Shown here: positions 23,472-32,167 of the stretch, piece by piece
Position numbering within the stretch: the first letter of the stretch is position 1
Layout of the letters: every line of letters begins with the position of its first letter
Assembly: GCF_042678185.1 (NCBI RefSeq)
Contig: NZ_JBHUDQ010000005.1
DNA length: 64,000 nucleotides
Strand: one strand, 5' to 3'
Source of the DNA: Ramlibacter ginsenosidimutans
GTDB taxonomy: Bacteria > Pseudomonadota > Gammaproteobacteria > Burkholderiales > Burkholderiaceae_C
Position numbers and translations under genes: made by a program
Notes under the pieces: generated by a model
Seen by the model: only the letters and a program-made list of their open reading frames with translations
Database searches by the model: none
What the model was told of the DNA's origin: nothing

Positions 23472-23706
23472 GTCCCGTGTGCGCGGCGCAGCGCGCCACA
23501 GGACGCGCAACGGGGCCAATTCGCCTGGGGACGCAGCTCTTGTCGTGTGACAGTTTGTATGCGGCTGCGCGAATATGGCTGCGGCGGGCGCCTTCATTCC
23601 GGCCTGACCGTTGCGCGCGCGCAATCAAATCGCCCCGCGCGATTGCAAGTCCATTAAAGTCGGGCTGCGGTTCGCTCCTGCCATGCGGCAGCAACCCTCG
23701 CAGACC
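23472..23706. other. Intergenic, 235 bp, no gene recognised
   Basis: This spacer has lower GC than its surroundings around 23530-23580 and 23620-23665, which suits a promoter for the gene at 23707, but I could not pair a -35 and -10 with confidence. I see no RNA gene or repeat in it. Confidence 0.35.
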
Positions 23707-24249
23707 ATGATTTTTTCGAAACGAAGCGCGCCGCCAGACAAGCAAAAAGCCAAGAAGGCAGCCACGCCTGATTCGGCGCTCACGCAGTACAGCTCGCAGC
23801 TCTCGGGTGAGGGGCTGGAGCGCGAGTACGAAGAGGTCGTGCGCGTGCAGCTGTCGCGGCTGGGCATTCCTCCGGAGACCGTGGACATCGAGGTCCGGCC
23901 CGCCGGCACCATGAAGGACGGGCGCGCGGTCTACCTCGGCATGCTGCGCCTGGTGAAGTGGAACGCGCGCACGTCCCTGCGGCTGCTGGTCGCGCTGCCG
24001 GTGCTGGAGGCGAAGACGCGCCAGTCGCTCGACACCACGTGGCTGATGGACGTGAGCCACTTCGGCGGCCTGTGGGTCCACGCCTCCGGCGGCGTGCGGA
24101 CGGACGCCGTGCTCGGCGACATTCGCGGCGCCATCACGCAACTCGAACTCATGTCCTCGCAGTCCGAGCCGCCAAGCGAGCCGCGCTGGAGTGCCAGCGT
24201 GCAGGCCGTGCTGAACGAACTCGAGGGAGAGCAGTCCGGCGGCCAGTGA
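23707..24249 (+). CDS. Conserved hypothetical protein
   Basis: A 180-residue cytoplasmic protein beginning MIFSKRSAPPDKQKAKKA, with a charged N-terminal tail and a compact alpha/beta-looking body (VVRVQLSRLGIPPETVDIEVRPAGTMKDGRAVYLGML... LRLLVALPVLEAKTR). No signal peptide or membrane span. Another in-frame ATG 24 bases upstream is possible; neither has a strong ribosome binding site. I recognise the pattern as one seen in Burkholderiales hypotheticals but can give no function. It converges on the RcnB-like gene. Confidence 0.62.
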   Translation: MIFSKRSAPPDKQKAKKAATPDSALTQYSSQLSGEGLEREYEEVVRVQLSRLGIPPETVDIEVRPAGTMKDGRAVYLGMLRLVKWNARTSLRLLVALPVLEAKTRQSLDTTWLMDVSHFGGLWVHASGGVRTDAVLGDIRGAITQLELMSSQSEPPSEPRWSASVQAVLNELEGEQSGGQ

Positions 24250-24318
24250 GGCCGGCCGGACGCTGGGTGCTGCGCCACGCGGCCGAGGCCACGCGCCGCG
24301 ATCGGGTGGCAAGCCCGA

Positions 24319-24807
24319 TCAGTAGCTGCCGTTCAACAGCAGTTGGGCGATGACGCCGGTGGCGATGGCCGCCAGCACGTAGTCGTTGCCGACCTGCACC
24401 CAGTGGTAGCCGCGCGGGGGCGGAGCCAGGTGGTGCTCGTGCCAGTTGTCCACCACGTACTGGTGCTCGCGGTACTGCGCGGGCAGCCGGCCGCCGCGGT
24501 GCCACTCGGGCCCGCGGGCGCCGTAGTAATAGACATCGTGGTCGCCGCGGCGCTCGTGCTCGTAGCGGGCCTCGTCGCGACGGTCATGCCCGTAGCGGCC
24601 TTCGTCACGGCGGTCGTGGCCGTCGCGCGCATCGCCGCGGTCGTTGCGGCCCTCGTCGTGGCCGCGGTTGCCCATGGCGCCTCGCTCGTAGCGCTGGTCG
24701 CCGCGGTCGTGGTCGCGGTTCTCGTCACGGCCTTGCGCGAATGCGGACAGCGAGCCGAAGCTCATGGCCGCGACGGTGAGCATGCAGACGATGCGTTTTG
24801 ATTTCAT
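24319..24807 (-). CDS. RcnB-like periplasmic protein with Asp/Arg/His-rich region
   Basis: A 162-residue product with a signal peptide (MKSKRIVCMLTVAAMSFGSLSAFAQ). Residues 27-92 are a low-complexity run of Arg, Asp, Gly, His and Glu with repeated RDEGRYGHDRRDEARYEH-type units. The C-terminal domain has the RcnB-family look: LPAQYREHQYVVDNWHEHHLAPPPRGYHWVQVGNDYVLAAIATGVI. RcnB in E. coli modulates nickel/cobalt efflux in the periplasm; the His/Asp-rich part here could bind metal. AAGGAG precedes the ATG. It is divergent from the aldo-keto reductase gene. Confidence 0.8.
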   Translation of the reverse strand: MKSKRIVCMLTVAAMSFGSLSAFAQGRDENRDHDRGDQRYERGAMGNRGHDEGRNDRGDARDGHDRRDEGRYGHDRRDEARYEHERRGDHDVYYYGARGPEWHRGGRLPAQYREHQYVVDNWHEHHLAPPPRGYHWVQVGNDYVLAAIATGVIAQLLLNGSY

Positions 24808-24967
24808 GGGGACTCCTTGTTCTGGTGAGTCCATCATGCGCGCCGCGGCCGTCCCGTAGCGCCAAGGCCGCGCAAAGAGTCTGACCAGACGTACGCGGCC
24901 GGGAAGCGCGCCTACGAGGCAGCGGCGTGTGCACCGACACCCTGCTGATTCGCGTGAAAATAGGCCC

Positions 24968-25969
24968 ATGCACACCAGAAAACTCGGCCCCTTCACCGTC
25001 ACCGCCATCGGCCTCGGCTGCATGAACCTCAGCCATGCCTATGGCACGCCGCCTTCACCGGAGCAAGGCAGGAAGGTCCTGCACGCCGCGCTCGATGCCG
25101 GCGTGACGCTGTTCGACACGGCGGCCCTGTACGGGTTCGGCGCCAACGAAAGCCTCGTTGGCCCGGTGCTCAAGCCGCACCGGCGCGAGATCACGCTGTG
25201 CAGCAAGGGCGGCATGGCGGGCGTGACCGGCGACGACGGCGTCACGCGCCGCGTGATCGACGGCCGTCCCGAAGCGATCCGGCGCAACTGCGAAGACAGC
25301 CTGCGCCGCCTGCAGACGGACGTCATCGACCTTTACTACCTGCACCGCTGGGACAAGAGCGTGCCGATCGAGGAGAGCGTGGGCGCATTGAGCCGGCTGG
25401 TGGGGCAGGGCAAGGTACGCGCCATCGGCCTGTCCGAAGTGTCGGCCGCGACCGTCCGCAAGGCCCACGCCGTGCACCCGGTGGCGGCGGTGCAGACCGA
25501 GTACTCGCTGTGGACGCGCAACCCGGAGATCGCCGTGCTCGCCGCCTGCCGCGAGATCGGGGCGGCGTTCGTCGCGTTCAGCCCGGTCGCGCGCGGCTTC
25601 CTGTGCGACGCGCTGCACGACGTGACGACCCTGGATGCAAAGGACATCCGCAAGACGATGCCGCGCTTCGCGCCGGAGAACTACGCGCGCAACCTGCAAT
25701 TGCTGCCGCCGTACAAGGCGATCGCGCGCGAGGCGGGCTGCACGCCGGCGCAGCTCGCGCTGGCCTGGCTGCTGCACAAGGGCCCGGACATCATCCCGAT
25801 TCCCGGAACCACGAGCGTGGAGCACCTGCGCGAGGACCTGGCCGCGGCGGACGTGCGGCTCTCGCCACGGACCATCGCCAGCCTGGAGGCCCTGATCAAC
25901 CAGGACACGGTGGCCGGCGACCGCTACAGCGATCAGTCCAATCGCGAGGTGGACACGGAGGTGTTCTGA
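24968..25969 (+). CDS. Aldo-keto reductase
   Basis: A 333-residue NADPH-dependent aldo-keto reductase of the bacterial AKR11/13-like type. The catalytic tetrad is visible as Asp50 and Tyr55 (FDTAALYG), Lys80 (TLCSKGGM) and His126 (YYLHRWDK). Further support comes from the quinone-reductase-like VQTEYSLWTRNPE and the C-terminal cofactor loop IPIPGTTSVEHLREDLAAADVRLS. It reduces aldehydes or ketones in the cytoplasm; the substrate cannot be read. It stands alone, divergent from the RcnB-like gene with a 160-bp spacer. Confidence 0.9.
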   Translation: MHTRKLGPFTVTAIGLGCMNLSHAYGTPPSPEQGRKVLHAALDAGVTLFDTAALYGFGANESLVGPVLKPHRREITLCSKGGMAGVTGDDGVTRRVIDGRPEAIRRNCEDSLRRLQTDVIDLYYLHRWDKSVPIEESVGALSRLVGQGKVRAIGLSEVSAATVRKAHAVHPVAAVQTEYSLWTRNPEIAVLAACREIGAAFVAFSPVARGFLCDALHDVTTLDAKDIRKTMPRFAPENYARNLQLLPPYKAIAREAGCTPAQLALAWLLHKGPDIIPIPGTTSVEHLREDLAAADVRLSPRTIASLEALINQDTVAGDRYSDQSNREVDTEVF

Positions 25970-26151
25970 GCCGGCAAGGCAGAGCTTTGCACAAGCTCCC
26001 GCCATGGATGCGCCGCGCCATTCGTCGCAGGCGCGGCGCGGGCCCTCCCGCAAAACTTTCGGCTTCCTCAGGTAAGTGCTGATTCGCGGCGGCCGAGGGA
26101 GCCCTAGAGTGGCACGTCACGCATGCGGCATCGTGCCGCGGAGACCTCGCC

Positions 26152-27198
26152 ATGAAACGAACTTTCCTGCACTGGACCCTCGCGGCCGCCGGCTGCCTGC
26201 TGATCGCGGCGACGCCCGCCCGCGCCCAGATGCAACCGTGGGAGAAGGACCTCTACGAGGCGGCGAAGAAGGAAAAGCCGATCACGGTGTACACGGCGCA
26301 CTACAACACGGAGGACGCGCAGTCGCTGTGCGCCGCGTTCGAGCAGAAGTACGCCGGCCTCAAGTGCAACTTCGTGCGCACCACCGCGCAGGTGGCCTAT
26401 CAGCGCTTCCAGCAGGACCTGCAGGCGAATGCGCCGGTCGCGTCGATCTTCAGCAGCACGGACGTGAGCCACTACCCGGAGATGAAGAAGAAGGGCCTGC
26501 TGATGCAGTACCGCCCGCACAACGAGGCCAACATGGTGGACTCGCTCAAGCCGTACAACGACAAGGACGGTGATTACTGGGTGACCGCTGCGGCCCTGAT
26601 GGCCCTGACCTACAACACCAGCGTGGTGAGCGAGAAGGAAGCGCCGAAGAACTGGCCCGACCTGCTGGATCCCAAGTGGAAGGGCAAGGTCTCCATCGGC
26701 CACCCCGCCTTCAGCGGCTACGTGGGCACCTGGGTCGTGCTGATGCAGAAGCTCTATGGCTGGGACTACTTCACCAAGCTGGAGAAGAACGAACCGCAGA
26801 TCGGCCGCTCCGTGAACGACACGGTGACGATGCTCAACTCCAAGGAGCGCGTGGTCGCCGCAGGACCGGAGGGCACGACCCTGCTCTCGCGCGACAAGGG
26901 CAACCCGCTGGGGGTGATCTATCCCACCGACGGCGCACTGCTGATGGTGTCGCCGAGCGCGATCCCCAAGAACGCACCTTCGCCCAACGCGGCCAAGCTG
27001 TACATGGAGTTCCTCCTGAGCAAGGAGGCCGCCGAGGTGCAGGTGAAGTCGCACAACCTGTCGGTGGTCAAGGGCGTCGCGGCGGCGCCGGGCGCCAAGC
27101 CGCTGGAGCAGATCAAGGTGGTGCGCCCCACCGAGGACGAGATCGCCCGGGGCATCCCCGAGGTGAAGCAGAAGTTCCGCGAAACCTTCGGCATCTGA
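26152..27198 (+). CDS. Family 1 extracellular solute-binding protein (Fe3+ type)
   Basis: A 348-residue periplasmic binding protein with signal peptide (TPARAQ cleavage) and the AfuA/FbpA-like core (KPITVYTAHYNTEDAQSLCAAFEQKYAGLKCNFVRTTAQVAYQRFQQD; NWPDLLDPKWKGKVSIGHP). It is annotated by fold as a ferric-iron binding protein. However, it has no adjacent Tyr-Tyr pair, the usual iron ligand, anywhere in the mature chain. The genes after the transporter are a CoA-transferase and an enoyl-CoA hydratase homologue. An organic anion such as a carboxylate is therefore a better guess than iron. Confidence 0.85.
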   Translation: MKRTFLHWTLAAAGCLLIAATPARAQMQPWEKDLYEAAKKEKPITVYTAHYNTEDAQSLCAAFEQKYAGLKCNFVRTTAQVAYQRFQQDLQANAPVASIFSSTDVSHYPEMKKKGLLMQYRPHNEANMVDSLKPYNDKDGDYWVTAAALMALTYNTSVVSEKEAPKNWPDLLDPKWKGKVSIGHPAFSGYVGTWVVLMQKLYGWDYFTKLEKNEPQIGRSVNDTVTMLNSKERVVAAGPEGTTLLSRDKGNPLGVIYPTDGALLMVSPSAIPKNAPSPNAAKLYMEFLLSKEAAEVQVKSHNLSVVKGVAAAPGAKPLEQIKVVRPTEDEIARGIPEVKQKFRETFGI

Positions 27199-27216
27199 GC
27201 GCCGGCCCCTCGACGG

Positions 27217-28959
27217 ATGGCTTACGCTGAATCGACGCCCCTGGCGGAAGCGGCCGCGGGCGAGGGTTGGGCGCAGCGCTGGCGGCACTGGGACCGCAGC
27301 TCGCTGCTGTGGATCCTGGCCATCGCGATCCTCGCGGTGCTGGTGCTCAACCCGTTGCTGCGCCTGTTCGTCGTCAGCTTCCAGGACGAGGGCGGCGCGT
27401 TCACGCTGGCGAACTACGCCGCGGCCTATCGCAACCACCGCCACCTGGAGGCGCTCGGGAACTCGCTCGTGCTGGGGCTCTCCTCCGGCTTGCTGTGCCT
27501 GGCCTTCGGCGTGCCGCTGGCGTGGGCGCTGTCGCGCACCGACATGCCGGGCAAGCCGCTGGTGTGGGTCGCGATCCTGGGCACCTTCATCATCCCGCCT
27601 TACCTCGGCGCCGTCGCCTGGATCCTGCTCGCCGGCCCGCATGCCGGGTGGCTGAACCAGGCCGCGCGGTGGCTGTTCGGCACGCGCCCGTTCAACATCT
27701 ATTCGATGCCGGGGCTGGTGCTGGTGGTGGCCTGCTACAGCTTCCCCTACGTGGTGGTGCTGACCAAGTCCGCGCTCGACCTCGTGTCCTCCGAGATGGA
27801 GGACGCCGCCAACATCCTCGGTGCCAGCAACCTGCGCACCTCGCTGCTGATCACGCTGCCCTTGGTGCTGCCGTCGATCCTGGGCGCGTTCATCCTGGTG
27901 TTCCTGGAAGCGATCGCCCTGTTCGGCTCGCCGGCGCTGCTGGCCTTGCCCGGACGCTTCCACGTCGTCACCACGCAGCTGTGGCAGTTCTTCGAGTTCC
28001 CGCCGCGCGTGGGCGTTGCGGCCGCGTATGCAATGCCGCTGCTGCTGATCACCGTGGCGCTCTTCTGGCTGCAGCGGCGCATCACGCATCGCAAGGGCTA
28101 CGTGTCGCTCACGGGCAAGGGCGGCGAGCGGCGTGCGATCGCGCTGGGTCCCTGGAAGTGGCTGGCGCTGGGCTACTGCCTGTTCGTCACGACACTCTCG
28201 TTTTTCATGCCGCTGGTGGTGGTCTGCCAGGCCGCGTTCGCCAAGGCATGGGGGCGCGGCTTCGCGTGGGACAACCTCACGCTGGACAACGTGCGCGCGA
28301 TCGTGTTCGAGAACGCGCTCACCCGCACGGCCACCTGGCACACCTTCCTGTATGCGGGCACGGCCTCCGTCATCGCCGTGGTTCTCGCCCTGTGCATCGC
28401 CTACGTGGTGAACCGCAACCTGGTGAACCGGCACGTGGGCAGCGTCCTGTCCTTCCTCACCATGGCGCCGTTCGTGGTGCCGGGCATCGTGCTGGCGATC
28501 GGCTTCTACGCGGCCTACACCCGGCCGCCCTTCCTGCTGTACGGGACGGCGTGGATCCTGATCCTCGCCTTCACCACGCGCTTCCTGCCGATCGCCTTCG
28601 TGAACAGCAGTGCGGCGATCCGCAGCATCAACCCGGAGCTGGAAGAGGCCGTGCGCACCCTGGGCGGCTCGCGGCTGACGGCCGTCCGCCACGTCGTGCT
28701 TCCCATGCTGAAGCGCAGCCTCGCCGGCGCGTTCATCCTGGTGTTCATCCCGGCGACGCGCGAGTTGAGCACGGCGATCTTCCTGTACTCGATCAACACG
28801 CAGGTCCTGTCCGTGCTGCTGTTCGACAAGAGCGACGAAGGCAACTTCGAGATGCTCGCCTCCATCGGCCTGGTGCTGGTCGTGATCACCGTCACGCTGG
28901 TACTGGTGGGCTTCAAGCTGCTGGGGCGGGACTTCATGATGCGCAGGACGGTGACGTGA
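27217..28959 (+). CDS. ABC permease, two-domain (FbpB type)
   Basis: A 580-residue inner-membrane permease made of two related halves, each with about six membrane segments and an EAA-type ATPase-contact loop: EMEDAANILGASNLRTSLLITLPLVLPSI in the first half and ELEEAVRTLGGSRLTAVRHVVLPMLKRSL in the second. Fused permeases of this length are normal for the FbpB/AfuB family. It follows the binding protein by 18 bp and precedes the ATPase by 16 bp. Confidence 0.92.
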   Translation: MAYAESTPLAEAAAGEGWAQRWRHWDRSSLLWILAIAILAVLVLNPLLRLFVVSFQDEGGAFTLANYAAAYRNHRHLEALGNSLVLGLSSGLLCLAFGVPLAWALSRTDMPGKPLVWVAILGTFIIPPYLGAVAWILLAGPHAGWLNQAARWLFGTRPFNIYSMPGLVLVVACYSFPYVVVLTKSALDLVSSEMEDAANILGASNLRTSLLITLPLVLPSILGAFILVFLEAIALFGSPALLALPGRFHVVTTQLWQFFEFPPRVGVAAAYAMPLLLITVALFWLQRRITHRKGYVSLTGKGGERRAIALGPWKWLALGYCLFVTTLSFFMPLVVVCQAAFAKAWGRGFAWDNLTLDNVRAIVFENALTRTATWHTFLYAGTASVIAVVLALCIAYVVNRNLVNRHVGSVLSFLTMAPFVVPGIVLAIGFYAAYTRPPFLLYGTAWILILAFTTRFLPIAFVNSSAAIRSINPELEEAVRTLGGSRLTAVRHVVLPMLKRSLAGAFILVFIPATRELSTAIFLYSINTQVLSVLLFDKSDEGNFEMLASIGLVLVVITVTLVLVGFKLLGRDFMMRRTVT

Positions 28960-28975
28960 GCAGGAGGATGCCAAG

Positions 28976-30052
28976 TTGAGCCAGCTGGTCTTGAGAAATG
29001 TGTCGCGGACGTTCGGGAGCTTCACGGCCGTCGACGGCCTGAACCTGTCGCTGCGCGAAGGCGAGCTGGTGTCCCTGCTGGGCCCTTCGGGCTGCGGCAA
29101 GACGACCACGCTGCGCATGATCGCGGGCTTCATCACGCCCACGGCGGGGACGATCGAGGTGGATGGCAAGGTGATCTCCTCGGCCCAGTCCAGCCTGCCG
29201 CCGGAGAAGCGGCAGATGTCCATGATCTTCCAGAGCTACGCGATCTGGCCGAACATGACCGTGGCGGAGAACGTCGCCTTCGGCCTGAAGCTGCAGAAGG
29301 TGCCCGCGGCGGACGCCAGGAAGCGGGTGGATGACATCCTCGACGTGGTGCAGCTGCGGGCCTTGCGCGACCGCTACCCGGCGGAGTTGAGCGGCGGCCA
29401 GCAGCAGCGCGTCGCGCTCGCGCGCGCCATCGTCGTGAAGCCTTCGGTGCTGCTGCTCGACGAGCCGCTTTCCAACCTCGACGCCAACTTGCGCGAGGAA
29501 ATGCGTTACGAGATCCGGCGCCTGCACGACGAGTTCCAGATGACCATGGTCTACGTCACGCACGACCAGGCCGAAGCCATGGTGACCTCGGACCGCATCG
29601 CCGTGATGAACAAGGGCCGCATCGAGCAGCTCGACGCGCCCTTCGAGCTGTACCGCAACCCGCGCACGCGCTTCGTGGCCGGCTTCATCGGGCGCAGCAA
29701 CTTCCTCACGGGCGCGCGGCGCGACGACCGCGTCGATTTCGGCGGCTTCTTCCTGCCGGTGCGCGACCTGGCCGGGGGCACGGCCTTGCCGCAGGAGGTG
29801 CAGGTCTCGATCCGGCCGCAATGCATCCAGCTGCTGCGCGAGAGGCCGGCGGGTCGCGACGGGCATTGCTGCGTCGAGGCGAGCATCCAGCGGCGCTCCT
29901 ACCTGGGCGAGTCCTGGGACTACCATGTGCGGCTGGCACCCGCGCTCGAGCCGCTGCGCGTGACCGCCCGCCCCGGCGACGTGTTCGAAGTGGGGCAGAC
30001 CCTCTACGCCGAGATCGACACCTCGCAGATCACCGTTCTGAACCAAGGATAG
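28976..30052 (+). CDS. ABC ATPase (FbpC/PotA type) with TOBE-like C-terminus
   Basis: A 358-residue ATPase with Walker A LGPSGCGKTT (about 35-44), signature LSGGQQQR, Walker B LLLDEP, and switch His in VYVTHDQAEA. The C-terminal 110 residues form a regulatory TOBE-like region. The start is TTG eight bases after a strong AGGAGG. An ATG directly abutting that site opens only a three-codon frame ending in a TGA that overlaps the TTG. It powers the two-domain permease. Seven bases separate its stop from the CoA-transferase ATG, so transporter and catabolic genes are one operon. Confidence 0.92.
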   Translation: MSQLVLRNVSRTFGSFTAVDGLNLSLREGELVSLLGPSGCGKTTTLRMIAGFITPTAGTIEVDGKVISSAQSSLPPEKRQMSMIFQSYAIWPNMTVAENVAFGLKLQKVPAADARKRVDDILDVVQLRALRDRYPAELSGGQQQRVALARAIVVKPSVLLLDEPLSNLDANLREEMRYEIRRLHDEFQMTMVYVTHDQAEAMVTSDRIAVMNKGRIEQLDAPFELYRNPRTRFVAGFIGRSNFLTGARRDDRVDFGGFFLPVRDLAGGTALPQEVQVSIRPQCIQLLRERPAGRDGHCCVEASIQRRSYLGESWDYHVRLAPALEPLRVTARPGDVFEVGQTLYAEIDTSQITVLNQG

Positions 30053-30059
30053 TTCCACC

Positions 30060-31265
30060 ATGCCGCTGCCCCTGGAAGGCGTCCGCGTCCTCGACCTGAC
30101 CAACGTGATGGCCGGTCCCTACTGCACCATGGTGCTGGGCGACCTCGGCGCCGAGGTCGTCAAGCTGGAAAGCCTGGAGGGCGACAGCACGCGCCACTTC
30201 GAGCCCCAGGTGAACGGCGAGTCGTACTGCTTCGCGGTCCTGAACCGCAACAAGAAGAGCATCGCGGTGGACCTGAAGTCGCCGCAGGGCAAGGACATCG
30301 TGATGAAGCTCGCGGCGCGCAGCGACATCGTGATCGAGAACTTCCGCCCCGGCGTCGTGAAGAAGCTGGGCATCGCCTACGACGACCTGAAGAAGCTGAA
30401 CCCGTCGCTGATCTATGCGTCGATGTCCGGCTTCGGACAGACCGGCCCCTACGGGCGCAAGGGCGGCTTCGACATCATCGCGCAAGGCATGTCGGGCGTG
30501 ATGATGATGACCGGCTATCCGGGCGGGCGTCCGGCCAAGGTCGGCATCGCGATGAACGACATCGCCTGCGGCGTGACGACGCTCTACGGCATCCTGGGCG
30601 CCTTCATCGGCAAGCTGCGCCACGGCCAGGGCCAGTACCTCGAGACCTCGCTGCTGGAAGCAGGGCTGGCGTGGAGCATCTGGGAGTTCGGCGCGTACTT
30701 CGGCTCCGGCGAACTGCCGACCGCCACCGGCACGCGGCACCGCCGCTCTGCGCCGTACCAGGCGTTCCGGTCGCAGGACGGCTACGTCACCGTGGGCGCG
30801 AGCGGCGACAAGCTCTGGCGCGCCTTCGTGACGCAGGTCGTCGAGCAGCCGCAGTGGCTGGTGGACCCGCGCTTCGAGCGCAATCCGCTGCGGGTGAAGA
30901 ACGCCGACGCGCTGGAGGAGCTGATCGAATCCATCCTCGTTACGCAGCCGACGGCGCACTGGGTGGCGAAGCTGGACGCGGCCGGCGTGCCGGGCGGTCC
31001 CGTCTACACCTACGACCAGACGCTGGCGGACCCGCAGGTGCAGCACCGCCGGATGGTGTACGACATCGACCATCCCGTGATCGGACCGATGAAGACGCTG
31101 GGCCTGCCGCTGAAGTCGGATGGCGAGCTGACGCAGATCCGCAAGCCCGCGCCGCTGCATGGCCAGCACACCGAGGAGGTCCTGCGCGAAGCCGGCTACA
31201 GCGACAGCCAGGTGCGCGGCCTGCTGGCCGAAGGCGTCGTGAAATCCACCGGAGCCAAGGCATGA
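30060..31265 (+). CDS. Class III (CaiB/BaiF) CoA-transferase
   Basis: A 401-residue CoA-transferase with the standard opening (LEGVRVLDLTNVMAGPYCTMVLGDLGAEVVKLE) and catalytic Asp167 (IAMNDIACG). Other family motifs are VIENFRPGVVKKLG and GFGQTGPYGRKGGFDIIAQGMSG. It would activate an acid as a CoA thioester, presumably the one imported by the transporter encoded just upstream (7-bp gap). The last four bases (ATGA) are shared with the start of the hydratase-like gene. Confidence 0.92.
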   Translation: MPLPLEGVRVLDLTNVMAGPYCTMVLGDLGAEVVKLESLEGDSTRHFEPQVNGESYCFAVLNRNKKSIAVDLKSPQGKDIVMKLAARSDIVIENFRPGVVKKLGIAYDDLKKLNPSLIYASMSGFGQTGPYGRKGGFDIIAQGMSGVMMMTGYPGGRPAKVGIAMNDIACGVTTLYGILGAFIGKLRHGQGQYLETSLLEAGLAWSIWEFGAYFGSGELPTATGTRHRRSAPYQAFRSQDGYVTVGASGDKLWRAFVTQVVEQPQWLVDPRFERNPLRVKNADALEELIESILVTQPTAHWVAKLDAAGVPGGPVYTYDQTLADPQVQHRRMVYDIDHPVIGPMKTLGLPLKSDGELTQIRKPAPLHGQHTEEVLREAGYSDSQVRGLLAEGVVKSTGAKA

Positions 31266-32056
31266 AGCTGCAGACCGAGCGCATGATCGCGCAGAAGGAT
31301 GGCGCGATCGGCTGGATCACGTTCAACAACCCGGCGCGGCACAACGCGGTGTCGCTGCCGATGTGGCAAGGGCTCTTCGATGCGGTCACCGCGTTCGCCG
31401 AGGATGACGAAGTGCGCGTGATCGTGCTGAAAGGCGCCGGCGACAAGGCGTTCGTCTCCGGCGCCGACATCTCGGAGTTCGAGGAGAAGCGCTCCAACGC
31501 GGAGAACATCGCTGCGTACAACGCCGTTTCGCACGCCGCCACCGCCGCGCTGCACGACGTGAACAAGCCGACCATCGCGATGATCCGCGGCTACTGCGTG
31601 GGCGGCGGCGTGTCGGTGGCGCTGTCGTGCGACCTGCGCATCGCCGCGCAGGGCTCGAGCTTCGCCGTGCCGGCAGCGAAGCTGGGGCTGGGCTACGAAT
31701 TCGAGGGGGTGCGCAAGCTCGTGGACGTGGTCGGCCCGTCCTTCGCGCGCGAGATCTTCTACACGGCCCGCCAGTTCACGGTGGAAGAGGCCGTGACGAT
31801 GGGGCTGGTGAACCGCGTGGTGCCCGTCGACGAACTCGAAGCGTTCGTGCGCGGGTATGCCGAGCGCATCGCTGCGAATGCGCCGCTGACGGTGGCGTCC
31901 ATCAAGACGCTGGTCGCCCAGACCCTGAAGGACGAGTCGGAGCGCAACGTGGCGCTGTGCAAGGCGGTGGTGGACCGCTGCTTCGCCAGCGCCGACTACG
32001 TCGAAGGCCGGCAGGCCTTCATGGAAAAGCGCAAGCCGAAATTCACGGGGCGGTGA
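31262..32056 (+). CDS. Crotonase-fold protein (enoyl-CoA hydratase/isomerase family)
   Basis: A 264-residue crotonase-superfamily protein. The oxyanion-hole motif is present (AFVSGADISEF and YCVGGGVSVALSCDLRIA). Both glutamates that act in enoyl-CoA hydratase are replaced: the first position (GGGxE) is Ser118, and the second (PE) is Ala138 in FAVPAAKLGLGYEFEG. It is therefore probably not a hydratase; it may be an isomerase, thioesterase, decarboxylase or C-C hydrolase variant, with Glu146/Glu148 near the pocket as candidates. It overlaps the CoA-transferase by four bases. Confidence 0.85.
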   Translation: MKLQTERMIAQKDGAIGWITFNNPARHNAVSLPMWQGLFDAVTAFAEDDEVRVIVLKGAGDKAFVSGADISEFEEKRSNAENIAAYNAVSHAATAALHDVNKPTIAMIRGYCVGGGVSVALSCDLRIAAQGSSFAVPAAKLGLGYEFEGVRKLVDVVGPSFAREIFYTARQFTVEEAVTMGLVNRVVPVDELEAFVRGYAERIAANAPLTVASIKTLVAQTLKDESERNVALCKAVVDRCFASADYVEGRQAFMEKRKPKFTGR

Positions 32057-32167
32057 AGCGCTGGGGTTCGCTGGCGCTCACCGCCAGCCTACGAATGCCT
32101 GGTGCTCAACCCCACCCTATGAATGCACCCGTAGGCTGGTGGTGACCGAAGGGAACCCCAGCAGCTT
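32055..32167. repeat. Palindromic dispersed repeat, copy 1
   Basis: Two inverted arms, about 32060-32093 and 32130-32163, share the core CTGGGGTTC ... CTCACC(G/A)CCAGCCTACG. A 36-bp middle section separates them. The same arm sequence occurs at 37914-38001. The element fills the gap between two convergent genes and touches the VOC stop codon. The arms would form a long hairpin in RNA and may end transcription in both directions. Confidence 0.75.

Noticed and set aside
23611..23706. Longer N-terminus for the hypothetical gene at 23707
   Set aside because: The added residues have no conserved look and the region appears promoter-like; a start at 23683 remains possible.
24300..24320. GATCGGG / CCCGATC hairpin between convergent genes
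   Set aside because: Only a 7-bp stem overlapping the stop codon and without a T-run; too weak to call.
26104..29223. 1039-residue minus-strand frame opposite the ABC importer
   Set aside because: Antisense shadow; the plus-strand genes have complete family motifs and ribosome binding sites.
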